Assembly: GCF_905475345.1 (NCBI RefSeq)
Contig: NC_066597.1
Span: 1,218,501 to 1,282,500, forward strand
Direction: 5' to 3'
From: Vespula vulgaris
Taxonomy: Eukaryota > Arthropoda > Insecta > Hymenoptera > Vespidae
Length of the DNA stretch: 64,000 nt
In this document: in pieces, positions 11,119 to 22,518 of the stretch
How positions within the stretch are numbered: position 1 is the stretch's first letter
Layout of the letters: every line of letters starts with the position of its first letter
Notes under the pieces: model-generated
What the model was told of the DNA's origin: nothing
Database searches by the model: none
What the model saw: the letters and a program-made list of their open reading frames with translations, nothing else
Program-made: the position numbers and the translations under genes

Positions 11119-11731
11119 CGGTAAATAGCAAGAAATTTGAACGAATCTATTACTATTAGTTCGAGTATCACGAGTAATTGTAGATTTTACGAAGAAAGAT
11201 TCCAAGACTTTGTATTCTATTATTAAATTAAAAAGAGAATGTGAATATCTTGAGAACAATATTCCAAATCGTATAATCAAAGACAGATCCTAACGTCGAT
11301 TTCAAAAAATATTTATGAAATCATCGCAGAGATCTCTTCATTGTCAAACGATCCATCAGCATTATCGATCTTTCGATGATTATAACAAATTTAGCAGAAC
11401 GGTAGTAAGCAAATAAGCAACATTGAACGATCGTAGAGTTTAATTACAAATCAGATATGAATTAATCAGATAATTTTCTATCGAGATTCAACGACCTTTG
11501 AATCGTATTATTAAACGGAAGAGAGTTTAAAGCATCGTTTCGAAACGAACGATCGAAATGGATACTCTCAAGATCGTCGAGTTTAACGTGTTAATAAAGA
11601 CGGTAACGTCGATTCTAGTTAATTTTTATAAAACCATTATAGAGAGATCTCGTTCTTGTGGAGTGATCCATCAACGTTATCGATCTTTCGAAAAGCTTAT
11701 AATATTTCGTAAGATTCCGATAAGTTTACGG
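11119..11731 (+). repeat. Diverged tandem duplication, unit about 0.3 kb
   Basis: The anchor CGGTA..AGCAAG recurs at 11119, 11400 and 11729. Inside the units GATTC..A..TTTG..TATTATTAAA recurs at 11199 and 11485, TAACGTCGATT at 11291 and 11604, and GATCCATCA..TTATCGATCTTTCG at 11350 and 11665. The offset changes from about 286 to 315 because of an insertion in the second copy. The copies are well diverged, so the duplication is old. Confidence 0.75.
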
Positions 11732-11851
11732 TAGCAAGTAACACGGTGGCACAAACAGTCGAGAGACGTTTAGCTAAGGAATATAAAGAGTGACCAGGTT
11801 GATGCGCGCGCGAACGCAAACCAGCGAATACGAGCGAGTGAGCAAGCGAGC

Positions 11852-11881
11852 GAGTTAGCTAGCTAGCTCGCTAGCTAACTC
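11852..11881. repeat. Perfect 12-bp inverted repeat (cruciform candidate)
   Basis: GAGTTAGCTAGC (11852-11863) is the exact reverse complement of 11870-11881, with a 6-base spacer. AGCTAGCTCG then recurs at about 11886-11895. Confidence 0.85.
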
Positions 11882-11958
11882 TAGTAGCTAGCTCGTACGG
11901 TCCGTGTACTAGTAGCACGCAAACGATCGCTCGCCTATAGCAGAGCCGTACTTTTCGA

Positions 11959-12088
11959 GATAATGCCGAGGCGTTATCTGATGATAAATAGATATACCTT
12001 TGGCGAAGCCGGCGCTTTGCCTCGCTAATGGACGCCTCCGCCTCGATATCATCGCGGGCCGTTCGTTATCTAAACGTGAATAATTATC
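11959..12088. promoter_or_regulatory. GATA-motif cluster
   Basis: GATAA/TTATC pentamers occur at 11959, 11974, 11983, 12066 and 12084, five in 130 bases, with no simple repeat to explain them. GATA-family zinc-finger proteins bind WGATAR. Enhancer function is inference. Confidence 0.35.
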
Positions 12089-12427
12089 TTCCACGACGCC
12101 GGTAGATCACGAGGGACGATATATTTCTATCACGAGTAGTACGTCCTATGTGTATGCTCATAGATCCGTTTTTCAGTATGAGAAAGAGTGAGAGAGAGAG
12201 AGAGAGAGTGAATGGATATTCTTCCGAGTTGTCATCTTATTAAATGGTCCATGAAAAATCGTTCTGCTCGTCCTCTCACTTACTAAATTATATACATTAA
12301 TACTAATCTTATCGTGTTCTCTACGATAAACGTGTATAATGAAATGTTCTAAATGAATTATAATATATTAACATAATATTACTGTGATAATAATATTAAA
12401 GTATTTATCTTATATAATAAAATAGTT

Positions 12428-12452
12428 TTATATATATATATATATATATATG
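12428..12452. repeat. (TA)12 microsatellite
   Basis: Uninterrupted alternating TA in an AT-rich flank. Confidence 0.95.
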
Positions 12453-12809
12453 AATGTAAATGTAGGACGAAAAGTTTATTATTAAAGGGTTTATACAAAA
12501 GTCGACATTATTTTGAATCATATACTATCGATTTTATGTGACGTGAAATGAGGTAAATACTGTAATTATAGCGAACAATTATCTTTACAAGATTATACAG
12601 TGTAATAACAGTGTTTCTTTGTATCCGAAATGTCACGAGCAAGAAAAAGAAATTATATACGATAAGAAAAGTTAGGACTTTCTTTGGTCGAGCGTGAGTA
12701 CTGATGATCGATATATATACATACATACGTAGATTCGTGAATGATCGTCGCGAGCGAACGATGTTAATTAATAAACGTCGGATCTGGAACGGTGTGCACC
12801 GCGTTCGAA

Positions 12810-12810
<1 letters not shown>

Positions 12811-12848
<38 letters not shown>

Positions 12849-12873
12849 CTAGTCTCTTTCTCTTTCTCTTTTT
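12811..12873. repeat. (TC)n tract
   Basis: About 30 bases of pure TC then TTTCTC variants. Confidence 0.95.
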
Positions 12874-13274
12874 ACTTTGGCATATACACCACGCGGCGGT
12901 ATGGAGGATCGCTCTATATAATGAATAATTTAGGTAAGCGAAGGTTGCTGGGTGCACGCCATCGTCGGGTAAAAACTAATGCCTGCCCAGATAAATTAGT
13001 GATAAACGGCTAAGATAATCATCTAGATAACTCCCATGCCGCTAAGCTCTTACACGCGAGTACGTATATACTATGTAACTACGTGGGTTCAACACGGTAA
13101 AATTGTTTGTGGGTGAGCTTTTACCCAGTAAGAATTTGTCCACAGCGTACGTACCTACGTACGTATATAAACGAAGAAGAGATGGAGGAAATTGGAAAGC
13201 CGATTTTTCGGAAGAACTGATGTTAATCTTATCGTAGATAAACAACTTGTCCGCGACCATCTTGGTCGAACGAT

Positions 13275-13332
13275 TTTTTTCTTTCTTTCTTTCTTATTTT
13301 CTTTCTTTTATTTCATTTCATTTCATTTCATT
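13275..13332. repeat. (TTTC)n/(ATTTC)n tract
   Basis: TTTC units pass into five ATTTC-type pentamers. Confidence 0.9.
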
Positions 13333-14128
13333 GTATCAATTATAAAAATATATCGAAGTGGGCGCAAGGTACCTACGATTTAACGAGCTTTCTACATGTC
13401 CTACGTATATATATATATATTCGACGATGATAAAAGCGTGCCATTTATTAATCGTAAATCGCGATCTCTTCTCTTGACACGGAAAGGGTAGGAAATGCTT
13501 TTGTCGTGAGGCCGGCCCCTTTTTTATATTTTCCCTATCATACCCGACATCAAGCACTATAAACTTTTTCTTTTTCATTATACATATACACCTATATACC
13601 TACCGCAAGGAGGATCGTCGCGAGCTCGACCAAACGTTAACACTTTTTCTTTCTCTCTCTCTCTTTTTGTTTTTTTTCCCTTTTTTTCTTCTTAAAAAAT
13701 TAGAACGAGATACGAGAAAAATGTTGGATTAGGTTGGATTAATTTTTTTTATTTAAAAAAAAGATTATGTACTCTGGGACGAGGAAGGGAGGCGGGCGGC
13801 GAGTTTAATCAATGATTAGGGCACGTGTACTAGTTTCTTTTTTCTTTTTTTCTTTTTCCTTTCCCTTTAGCCCGATAAGAGTCGTCTCGAATTATTTTTA
13901 TTTTTTACGTTTTTATTTTCTTAAAATTTATTCTCTTCGATGTTAAGTTAAAAAAGTACTCTGTCGATAGTAATATCAATTAAATGTTAATAGAATTGTA
14001 AATGAAAAGTGCCCTTTCTCTCTCCCTCTCTCCTCCCTCTTTTTTTCTCTTTGTGTCTTTGATCGATAAATTTCATCGACGCGTGTGACAAAAGACACGT
14101 AGGTAAACGTCAAACGCAAACGAAAGAA

Positions 14129-14211
14129 CATTCTTTTTATTTTTCTTTCCTTTTCTTTTCTTCTCTTTTCTTGTTTTTTTTTTTTCTTTTTCTTTTTATT
14201 TCTTTCTTTTT
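14129..14211. repeat. T-rich pyrimidine tract
   Basis: Imperfect TTTTC units with a 13-base T run. It gives the Lys/Arg-rich minus frame. Confidence 0.9.
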
Positions 14212-14463
14212 GTCGCGAGAGATCGCGTATGCTTATCGGAACGTTGAAAAGTAGCCGCATGCGATAGTGTCAGACGCAACGTGCTCGTGTCGTTTCGTTT
14301 CGAGATTTCATCGAGGATGAGAGCGAGCGTGGTAGTCGATCGCGATTAATGCTTTAAACTAGAAGCAAAAGGATCGAGGACAATGACGGAGGGGATCGAT
14401 CCTCTCGACGGGCCCGAGCCTTTTAAATGCCACTTTAATCACGGATCCCGTTGGTGAACCACT

Positions 14464-14530
14464 CGCGCGCGTACACACACACACACAGAAAGAGAGAAAG
14501 AAAAAGGAGAGAGAGAGAGAGAGCACACGC
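14464..14530 (+). repeat. (CG)/(AC)n/(GA)n compound tract
   Basis: CGCGCG, then ACACAC, then GA, then CACACGCGC, so the tract is flanked by alternating purine-pyrimidine steps on both sides. Confidence 0.85.
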
Positions 14531-15335
14531 GCCATGCATATACACACGCGCGAGATATTTAACTTAATCATTATTATGTTATTATCTATTACAATACCTA
14601 CATAAATAATTGATTGAAATGAATCATCGAAGTATTTTCAAGAGGATTCCGATCTTTGATACCTTGATCAAGAAAGTATAAGATAGTTGTAAATAATTAT
14701 CATATGAAAAATGAATCTTAGAATTACCAATTATAATACGTATGATTTCTATTAAGATTAGATGCAACATATTTGATCGTTCTAATCAGATTGTATTAAA
14801 TGATATCTGATCGGCAATTTATTAACGATAAGATAATGCCTTGGCGATCGTAAACATAGATGCATGCATAAGTTCTAAATACTCGCGTGGAAAAGGATTT
14901 CACGTGATGGAACAACGATTTAATGAAAATAAAGCGTTTAATGACGATCATCAATAAACGTCGTGGATAAATAAACGTTTCTCTTTACGTTTGAGTTCGT
15001 AACGCGTATGAAATAATCGAATGAGGTGGGGAAAAAAAAAAGAAGAGAGGAAAAAAAAGAAGAAGGAAAAAGAAACGAAAAAGAAAAAGGAAAAAAAAAA
15101 AAAGAAAATTACAGAGAAAAGCGAGGATGACGAGGGAAAGAAATCAATTAATTGAATCGACGCGAGGAAGAAGATTAGCGTGTCACGTCTCATTTTCACA
15201 GAGACAAACGCGTGTCCTTGGTTTTCTCTCGGTTTTCTTCGAGACGACGCGTCGAGCCGAGCCGTGCCGCACCGGATGATATAATAAACGAGTGCTCGAT
15301 TGGCAACGTTCGATCGATTCGAACTCATAGATATC

Positions 15336-15373
15336 AATCGATCGAATCGATCGATCGATCGATCGATCGATCG
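15336..15373. repeat. (ATCG)n self-complementary array
   Basis: About nine ATCG units with one interruption. Each unit is its own reverse complement, so the whole array is palindromic. Confidence 0.95.
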
Positions 15374-15891
15374 TTTTTTGCCGCAATTATAGATCGCTTC
15401 GATTGACAGACGCCTCATTAGATCGACGCGAGACGATCGATTCTCTGAATGAGTTAGTCCAACTCTTTCACAGACGTACAGGTATATTTTATCCGTCTAC
15501 ACAAAAACACGCTTATTTTAATAACGCGAAATTTCATCGGATCGTGTGTTTGTATTCGCGCGTGTGTATATGCGTACGTATATTTTTTAAGAAAATTGAT
15601 ATCGTTCATTCATTAATCCGTCTATATTTAGATCGATAATAATAATTTATTCTAATCAGTCGAAGGAAAAGCACTAGTTATCGAGTGGCGTGTTATAAAT
15701 CGCATGGATCGCACCGATTGCTTATGAATGTATTAGCGAATAACGTGCTACGTGTAGCACGCGTTTAAACACGGTATGTATTTAAATGATCGACTTTATT
15801 GGCGTTTAGAATGCGAATTTATCGCTCGGTAGGTACTTCGATCTTGTTCCTAGTTTTCTCACACACGCACACATGTATGTATGTATGTATG

Positions 15892-15925
15892 TATATATGT
15901 ACGTATATATATACGTACATATATA
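15892..15925. repeat. Perfect 34-bp palindrome in TATG/TACG repeat
   Basis: The core GTACGTATATATATACGTAC (15899-15918) extends symmetrically by seven bases on each side. It lies at the right end of a (TATG)n tract beginning near 15872. Confidence 0.9.
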
Positions 15926-16244
15926 TATTTTGGATGTTACCTATTAGATAAGAAATAGGAATCATGATTAACATGATTTAATTAGATCGTTGACAACGAT
16001 CACGCGATCGTCGCGAGATATATTCAAACGTTTACTTAAACGGAATAATAATATGAATTAACACGACATCGATTTTCTTGTTATTTAATTGAAAATTAAA
16101 GCGACCGTTGGATGAGACGATTAAACAATTCTGTCGATAATAAATTTATCTCGGTTCTTCTTTATCTATTTTAGCTTAACTAGACGTTTTAGAGAAAGCA
16201 GAACTCGTAAATCGCTGTTATCTGTTATCGAATATAACGTTTCA

Positions 16245-16288
16245 ACTCTCTCTCTCTCTCTCTCTCTCTCTTTCTGTTTCTTTCTTTC
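16245..16288. repeat. (CT)n tract
   Basis: About 27 bases of pure CT then TTTC variants. Confidence 0.95.
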
Positions 16289-16505
16289 GCAAATACAAGT
16301 TGGCTCTTTATACGGTAATTTAAACGTTCGATTCTCTCGACTCGTTCATCTCGACCACAAAAGCGACAGAGAACTCGATTTTAGCTCTCCGACGTCGTTC
16401 TCCCTTCCGGTCGAATTAATGGAACTAGACGTCGAGAGGAAAGAGAGAAAAGATCGAAGATAGTTTTGAAGGGGAGAAACGTCAGAGAGAGCGTTGAACG
16501 AACCA

Positions 16506-16589
16506 TAAGAAGAGAAGAGAAGAGAAGGGAAGAGAAGAGAAAAGAGAAGAGAAGAGAAGAGAAGAAGAGAGATAGAGATAGAGAGAGAG
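16506..16589 (+). repeat. (AGAAG)n purine tract
   Basis: 84 bases of purine built mainly from the pentamer GAGAA with GGA and GATA variants. Confidence 0.95.
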
Positions 16590-17921
16590 TTGTCAATTAA
16601 CTGCACGGAGGTAATCTTTCGAGTATTCATTATGACCCGTTGATGAAAAACGAAGCTTCTTCTTGCGAAACGAAACGTTATCACTCTTTCCCCCACTTTT
16701 CTTTCTTTTTTTCTTTCTCTCTCTATCTCTCTATCTCGTCAACCAACTCAATTCATTTTCTACAGGTATATCCAAAATTTCAAATTGAATCCAAAGTCGA
16801 GCAAAAAAATATCTAGAAAAAAGTGATATTCCATCGGGCACCATTCAATGACAACATTTTTGCTAGTTTCTATTATATTCGATCGAATAGCAACGCGTAG
16901 TATTGTACCACGTATTGGAAAAATGTTTGCCATCTTACGCCGAAATAAATAAAGCTGTAGTATTTTTCACGTGCAAATAAACGACATTATTTAGAGCGGT
17001 TCGATCATCGAAACGCTTTTATAATATTTTATATCGAAATAAACAATCTTGGTGCACAGTTTTTATATCGAAAATTCCGTCCGTAGTTATTGCATCGACC
17101 CGACAAATGCATTCAACTTTGTAACTTTACAGAGGTGTTTATTTGACAGCTGTGAAAAGTATCGATCTTCGATTATCACGCATACTTCGTTTATAAAGAA
17201 TAATAAAAAAAAAAAAAAAAAACGTTCACGAAAGACACGAATGCTTATCGGTGGTCGATCGACGACGAAATAAAAAAAAGTTTCTCGATCTTTCTTCGAT
17301 TACTTAATAAGTTATAATTTTCCTTTTCGAAGGCACACACAAATCGTAGTCATAAACGTCATTTTCAACGAGCAATCATCTTGTATTGGTACGAAGCAAA
17401 CGACATGTAATTCCGTTCGGGGGGAGGTGAACAAATTACTTCCTTCGATGACTGCCTCGCCAATTTCATCGATTTTTCTCGTCGACACCTTCCCCACGTT
17501 TTCTCTCTCTCTCTCTCTATCTCTGCTTCTCGCTTTCTCTCTCTCTCGAAAATGATCGATTCCTCACGAAACGTGTCGTCCGACGAGAGAAGAAGCAAAT
17601 CCAGAATATCTGCGATTCTCACAAAGAAACACCGGTTTGTTACACATATGTACAAAACATACTTACATAAAACATGCATACATACATACATGTACACATA
17701 CGTAAACACGTATGGACGATCCATAAAGAAAGTGAACACGCACGGATACATACACGTATACGCAACAAACATACAGACACATACGTACACGTACACGGTA
17801 CGTAATAAAATGCTTTTCAATTCCAGCGAGTGGAAAGCCCCATTGAGCCGGAGATACGCATGCAAAACGCCCTCCCGTTTTGTGTCGTCGGAGAGCCGAC
17901 ACACGCGAAGACACGCACGCT

Positions 17922-17982
17922 TGTGAGAGAGAAAGACAGAGAGAAAGACAGAAAGAGATAGAGATAGAAAGAAAGAGAGATG
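17922..17982 (+). repeat. Imperfect (GA)n with GACA
   Basis: A GA tract with regular GACAGAGA interruptions. An ACAT/ACGT-rich imperfect stretch precedes it at 17643-17800. Confidence 0.9.
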
Positions 17983-18209
17983 GACATATAGAAAAGCATC
18001 GTCCACCCTCCTCGCCATACCACCCAATCACCCACCGCCCAGCCCTTTCTCTCTTCTTTGTCTGTCCACGCGAGGCGCCGGCCGATTGTGCGACGCGTTG
18101 ATAATTTTAAAACAAAGCCAGACCGCCTGGCCGCACATTGTGCAAAAATCACGAGTAAGAGAGAAAGAGAGCAAGAGGAAAAGAGAGAACGAGGAGAGAG
18201 AAAATGCTA

Positions 18210-18349
18210 GTTCGTTCGTTCGTTCGTTCGTTCGTTGGTTCGTTCGTTCGGTCGTTCGTTCGTTCGTTCGTTCGTTCGTACGTTCGTTCGTTCGTTCGGT
18301 CGTTCGTTCGTTCGTTCGTTCGTACGTTCGTTCGTTCGTTCGTTCGTTC
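18210..18349. repeat. (TTCG)35 array with higher-order variants
   Basis: 140 bases of TTCG with only point variants (GGTT, GGTC twice, GTAC twice). The pair GGTC...GTAC repeats after about 44-48 bases, suggesting block duplication. The tract reads as Ser-Phe-Val-Arg on plus and Asn-Glu-Arg-Thr on minus with no stops, which explains the long frames. Confidence 0.97.
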
Positions 18350-18458
18350 CCTGGCAAACGACACGCGAACATAGGGGTGAGTTCTTTTATCTCGTTTATT
18401 GACGAAATCCCAAGCTGGCCTCGATCGGCTAATCGACCGTGTCGACACCAGAGATTCC

Positions 18459-18544
18459 TTCTCTTTCTCTCTCTTTCTCTCTTTTACTCACTCAGTCACT
18501 CACTCACTCACTCACTCACTCACTCACTTTCTCTCTCTCTCTCT
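18459..18544. repeat. (CT)n/(ACTC)n/(CT)n compound tract
   Basis: About eleven ACTC units between CT tracts. Confidence 0.95.
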
Positions 18545-18938
18545 GAAAGCTCATCCCTGGAAAGCACGGAGAAAATGCCTGTCGATATGCCTTCATGGTT
18601 CTCCGATTTTCTGACGATTCGATTGGTCCTCGTCGAATGACAAGACGTCTCAAAGAGGAAGAAAGAGATGTTTTCCGTTTCGACATTGACAAAGAGAAAG
18701 ACAGAGAGAGAGACAGAGACAGAAAGAGATATACGTAGGCGTGGAAAGGAATAGCAAAGGACTATTGTAAAGCTCAGATTTTATCCACCCTCGTTTCATT
18801 TCTCTCGATAATTCCATTATCGGAAGGCTTATAGATCGACGGATTTTCAAGCAGTCTCTCATTTATGTACAAACGTATGGATACGTGTACGTTCCACGCG
18901 TCCATACTATCATACTTTCGGAGAAATCCGGCAAGTAA

Positions 18939-18962
18939 TACTACTACTACTACTACTACTAT
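18939..18962. repeat. (TAC)n microsatellite
   Basis: Eight TAC units, then ATTAAGTACTATTAATACTA, a degenerate continuation. Confidence 0.9.
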
Positions 18963-19019
18963 TAAGTACTATTAATACTAAAGAGAATATGTATATATTC
19001 GTACGTGTGTATACACGTA

Positions 19020-19060
19020 TGAGAAAGAAAGAAAGAGAGAGAAAGAGAGAGAAAGAGAAA
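19020..19060 (+). repeat. (GAAA)/(GA)n tract
   Basis: Short alternating GAAA and GA units. Confidence 0.9.
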
Positions 19061-19365
19061 CATTGCAAATCACAGTGCGCACGTACAGCGATGCATGTCA
19101 TAATGAACGCCAGGCGACTTTTTGTTTCGGTCCCGTCGGCCGGAAATATCGGCCATTTTGAATTTTCAATTTTCAACGCTCTAGTAAGCCCTTCTACTCC
19201 CTTCACGCCTTGCCTCGCGCTCACGCCCACCCGTCGCCCAACGCTCGTACGTTCTCGCCAGCCCAAATCGTTCCTACTGCTCTTCGTCTTTCTTTATTCC
19301 GCAATTTTTCACCATGGTGCCGGTGTCGGTCTACCTCGCTGTTTTCGAAATCTTTTTAAAAATCA

Positions 19366-19407
<42 letters not shown>

Positions 19408-19414
19408 CTTCTCC
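19366..19414. repeat. (CT)n tract
   Basis: About 34 bases of pure CT followed by T-rich pyrimidine. A 35-base T-rich run follows at 19522-19556. Confidence 0.95.
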
Positions 19415-19723
19415 TAATTCATTTTAAACATTAATTATCTCGCAAAGCGATGTAACGACTAAATCCATATAACACTGTTACGTATATATACTTAATATTT
19501 TATTTTGATAATATTCAAGCATTTTTTCCTTTCTTTTTTTTTTTTTTTTTTTTTTTAAAGATATTGGAGACTTCAAAGTGTATGTATATAGAAAATATGT
19601 CGATGGCAGGTGTCGGTCGAGTAAAAAAAAAAAGAAAATGAGAGAAAAGAAAAGAAAAAGAAAGGGAACATAATTCTCGTCAAAAGAAATATACCCGCCT
19701 ACACCTGCATACGAGGGAGATAT

Positions 19724-19726
<3 letters not shown>

Positions 19727-19754
<28 letters not shown>

Positions 19755-19755
19755 C
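19727..19755 (+). repeat. (GA)n tract
   Basis: GA with one GACA at the left end. Confidence 0.95.
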
Positions 19756-19964
19756 TCGCTCGAAGAAATGAAATCGAAGAAACCGGAACGAACATTTCGC
19801 GTAACGAGCCCTCGAAACGCGAGCATTAGTCCGTCGATTATGTATTTAAATATGGTTCCGGTGATCAGCTGCTGGCGCAGCTACCTGCCGTCGGGCACTT
19901 TTCGAAAATAATTTTCTGACAGCGAGCCCGAGGCGACCACGCGAACGTCTCGATCGTCTCTTCG

Positions 19965-19993
19965 AGAAAAAAGAAAGAAAGAAAGAAAGAGAA

Positions 19994-20054
<61 letters not shown>

Positions 20055-20060
20055 AAAGAT
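19965..20060 (+). repeat. (GAAA)n/(GA)22 tract
   Basis: Four GAAA units, a short GAAATTGATA break, then 45 bases of pure GA at 20000-20044. Confidence 0.97.
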
Positions 20061-20292
20061 TTTGTTCCGTTTTGTTTTATTTTATATTTGTTACATATGT
20101 GAAAGGAGAACGTGCTGCTTGCAGTATTAAAACGATTACTATAATACGACGAGTTGGCATAGTCGACTCGTGAAAAATCGTTAGAATTAATCGAGAACGA
20201 AGCGTATGTATAATTACACGTAACGATCGATAGCTCGAAGGAACAAAACAAGAGAGGGAATCGTGATTTATAGTAACGTTCGTTCAAACTCG

Positions 20293-20294
20293 AT

Positions 20295-20329
<35 letters not shown>

Positions 20330-20334
20330 TTCTA
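20293..20334. repeat. (TC)n tract
   Basis: Pure TC for about 28 bases. Confidence 0.95.
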
Positions 20335-20951
20335 TGTACTATAAGTAGTAACGCCGTCTGCTGTCCTTGCTTTCATATCAGATTATATCTCTCGGCATTA
20401 ATTTATCTGACCAGAAGGTACGAGAAAAAGACGGTATTCAAACCTGGCGGGAAAAAAGAAACTCGGACAATGGCAAGTTGCGCGCGAAATTCAAATCGAC
20501 CGATACCGATACCTACCGATACCGAGCGACCCCGTTCTAATAGTTACTAACTAATGCGACGTCCTTATTGTTCTACTCGTTTAATACGATGTAATGGGGG
20601 AGCACTGGTAGCGCTGGTTTTGTATCTAAACGGTTAACGGGCGAACACGCGAACGATTGGAAACAACAGTGAATGATGAATATAAATGAAATACAACGTG
20701 GTATGTGTATGTGTGTGTATATGTGCGTGAGTACACGCTCAAAGTGAACGCAGTTGCACGTGAACATTTTTTTTTTCTATCAAACGTCGGTGTATATAAA
20801 TACATCTCCCTCTTTTATATATTTATTTTATTTCTTTTATACGCGAGCGCGGTGTTAAAAACAATTATTCTTTTTTTCTTTCCTTTCTTTTTTTTTTTTA
20901 AATCCATACCACCAAAGCTCTTGTTTGAAAGTCAAAAGAAACGGACAGCAA

Positions 20952-20959
20952 ATAGAGAG

Positions 20960-21007
<48 letters not shown>

Positions 21008-21008
21008 G
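20952..21008 (+). repeat. (GA)n tract
   Basis: Pure GA for about 36 bases within a longer purine run. Confidence 0.95.
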
Positions 21009-21237
21009 CACGTGCATATCCTTCGTTCCTCTCCGCAACCTTCTTCTTCTTCCTACTCCTCCTCGAGCTCGCGAAGACGTAACTTTCGAGACTTCGTGAT
21101 TCCAGCTTGGTTCGACCAATTTGTAAAGGTAAGTATGAGGTATTCAGATCGTGCCATGGTATGTTCGGACGGGCGCTGCCCCGTTTACTATCGGGTATCG
21201 TATATCTAACAGGCCGGATTCTTCCTCGAGCAGACCG

Positions 21238-21360
21238 CCGAAGTAAAGGGAGAGAAAGAAAGAGGAAGAGAGAGTAGAGAACTCGCGAGTAAAGTATATG
21301 AGAAAGAGAGAGAGAGAGAGAGAGGGAGAGAGGGAGAGAGAGGGGAAGAGAGAGAAGGAA
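21238..21360 (+). repeat. Purine belt
   Basis: GA, GGAGA and GAAA units over about 120 bases, broken by a short unique CTCGCGAG palindromic core near 21283. A CT tract follows at 21452-21500. Confidence 0.85.
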
Positions 21361-21451
21361 TATCTTACGGTGGAACGAAGTCAGATAGAAAACCGATAGT
21401 GGAAACGAGATGAATCGTGCTGACTATTATTTTTCCATGAACGCGACTGTC

Positions 21452-21486
<35 letters not shown>

Positions 21487-22077
21487 TTCCGTTTCTCTCT
21501 CGATTCCTCTTCGCGCACTAGTCGAAGGACTCTACTCTCTTTCTTCTCTTTCTTCCTCTCTCTTATTCTCCGTCAGCCCTCTCCCTTCCTAAATCCAACC
21601 AATCTTCAAACTTCGTCCGAACGGAATACGAAAAAAGCATACTTCCTCTGAAAAATAATAAAAACACAAGCGCGCGACGATACTCATTTCCAATAATATT
21701 ATCAAAGTCGATCAAAGTTGTTTTTGATTTACGATCATTTTCGTAATCGTTGCATGCCCAACTATTTGCGTAACGCGCTTAGATATATCTACGATATATT
21801 CTATTCTACATATACAACGTCAATTACATGCGCCGTAAAACACGGAGGATGTACGGAAATCAGGGGTCGTGATGCGGGGGTTGAGAGGGGTTGAGGAAGC
21901 GGTAGAAAAGAAAGAAGAAGCAAAGAAGAACGAATATAAACGTATTCTCTCCGCAGTATGGGACCACTGACGATTTTATTATTTTTAAGCCGTAGAAAAA
22001 CAATGAGGCCACCAAAGACTTTTATTTTCTTTCGAGAAGCCCGGAGAGAACGCATGAATATCCGATAAGAGGGCTAA

Positions 22078-22123
22078 ACAATAATAACAATAATAACAAT
22101 AATAACAATAATAATAGTAATAC
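22078..22123 (+). repeat. (AATAAC)n microsatellite
   Basis: Hexanucleotide units grading to AAT. The minus strand reads Tyr-Tyr-Cys repeats. Confidence 0.95.
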
Positions 22124-22496
22124 CGATATAAAAAAAACACAAAGAGAGAGCGAGAGAGAGAGAGAAAGAAAAGAATGAAAAAGAGTAAAAGAGGCAGAAG
22201 CCAGCGGGAGTAGCGTGTCCGACGAGCGTTTAAATGGTGCTGCCTCGAGACAGCCGGGAAGGACCCCTGGAACGAGCTAATTATGAAATTATGATAATTC
22301 CCGCGTGGTCGTCGTTCCACGTCGACGCTCGCAGTGCCACTGCAGCCGTCGCTCTTGTTGCCGTCCGTTGTTTCGTCCCTCCCACATAGCTCGCTAAAAA
22401 CTTTGCCACTATACGAATTTATACCTATCTATCCTGGCAATTCGTATTAGATACTCTAGCTCGGATAGATACCTATGTATAGATGAGTGCGTACGC

Positions 22497-22518
22497 GTGT
22501 GTGTGTGTGTGTGTGTGT
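22497..22518 (+). repeat. (GT)11 microsatellite
   Basis: Uninterrupted GT run. Confidence 0.95.

Larger units (their letters stand above)
11040..12180. other. Repeat-poor island with diverged tandem copies and GATA cluster
   Basis: About 1.1 kb lacking the GA/CT belts seen elsewhere. It holds a diverged tandem duplication (11119-11731), a perfect 30-bp inverted repeat (11852-11881) and five GATAA/TTATC motifs between 11959 and 12088, all listed separately. The 61-codon minus-strand frame 11909-12094 is the only open frame inside the GATA block and has no recognisable motif. A regulatory role is inference. Confidence 0.5.
12453..16240. other. Non-coding stretch, mixed unique and homopolymer-rich DNA
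   Basis: No gene is recognised. Unique segments lie at 12880-13260, 13340-13620, 14220-14460, 14560-15000 and 15380-16240. The last two are the longest microsatellite-poor parts. The 155-codon minus frame 14951-15418 is largely Phe/Ser-rich translation of an A-rich purine tract and is rejected as a gene. Confidence 0.7.
16290..18205. other. Non-coding stretch with ACAT-rich and GA tracts
   Basis: A purine pentamer tract (16506-16589) is followed by a unique AT-rich segment (16750-17200), a poly-A run and an imperfect ACAT/ACGT-rich stretch (17643-17800). The 220-codon minus frame 17365-18027 spans these repeats and reads as Tyr/Val/Cys-rich repeat translation, with no family signature. No gene is called. 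Confidence 0.65.
18545..22077. other. Non-coding stretch between tetranucleotide array and AATAAC array
   Basis: Unique GC-richer parts are 18545-18660, 19065-19365 and 19790-19970. The second contains a CGGCCATTTT step resembling a Pleiohomeotic-type GCCAT core, but a single short match is weak. The rest is GA, GAAA, T and CT tracts. A short ACCGAT-type repeat sits near 20500-20530. Open frames here are repeat translations or lack any motif. Confidence 0.65.

Noticed and set aside
17365..18027. 220-codon minus-strand open frame
   Set aside because: It crosses GA, ACAT and other simple repeats. The product is Ser/Leu/Tyr/Val-rich with no domain, and the overlapping frames are equally open.
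18210..18349. CRISPR-like array
   Set aside because: The repeats are contiguous 4-base units with no unique spacers, so this is a microsatellite.
18028..18640. Overlapping frames across the TTCG array on both strands
   Set aside because: A tetranucleotide without stop combinations stays open in every frame on both strands, so openness carries no coding information.
19150..19170. Polycomb response element based on a GCCATTTT core
   Set aside because: A single Pleiohomeotic-type core among ubiquitous GA tracts is expected by chance in 64 kb.
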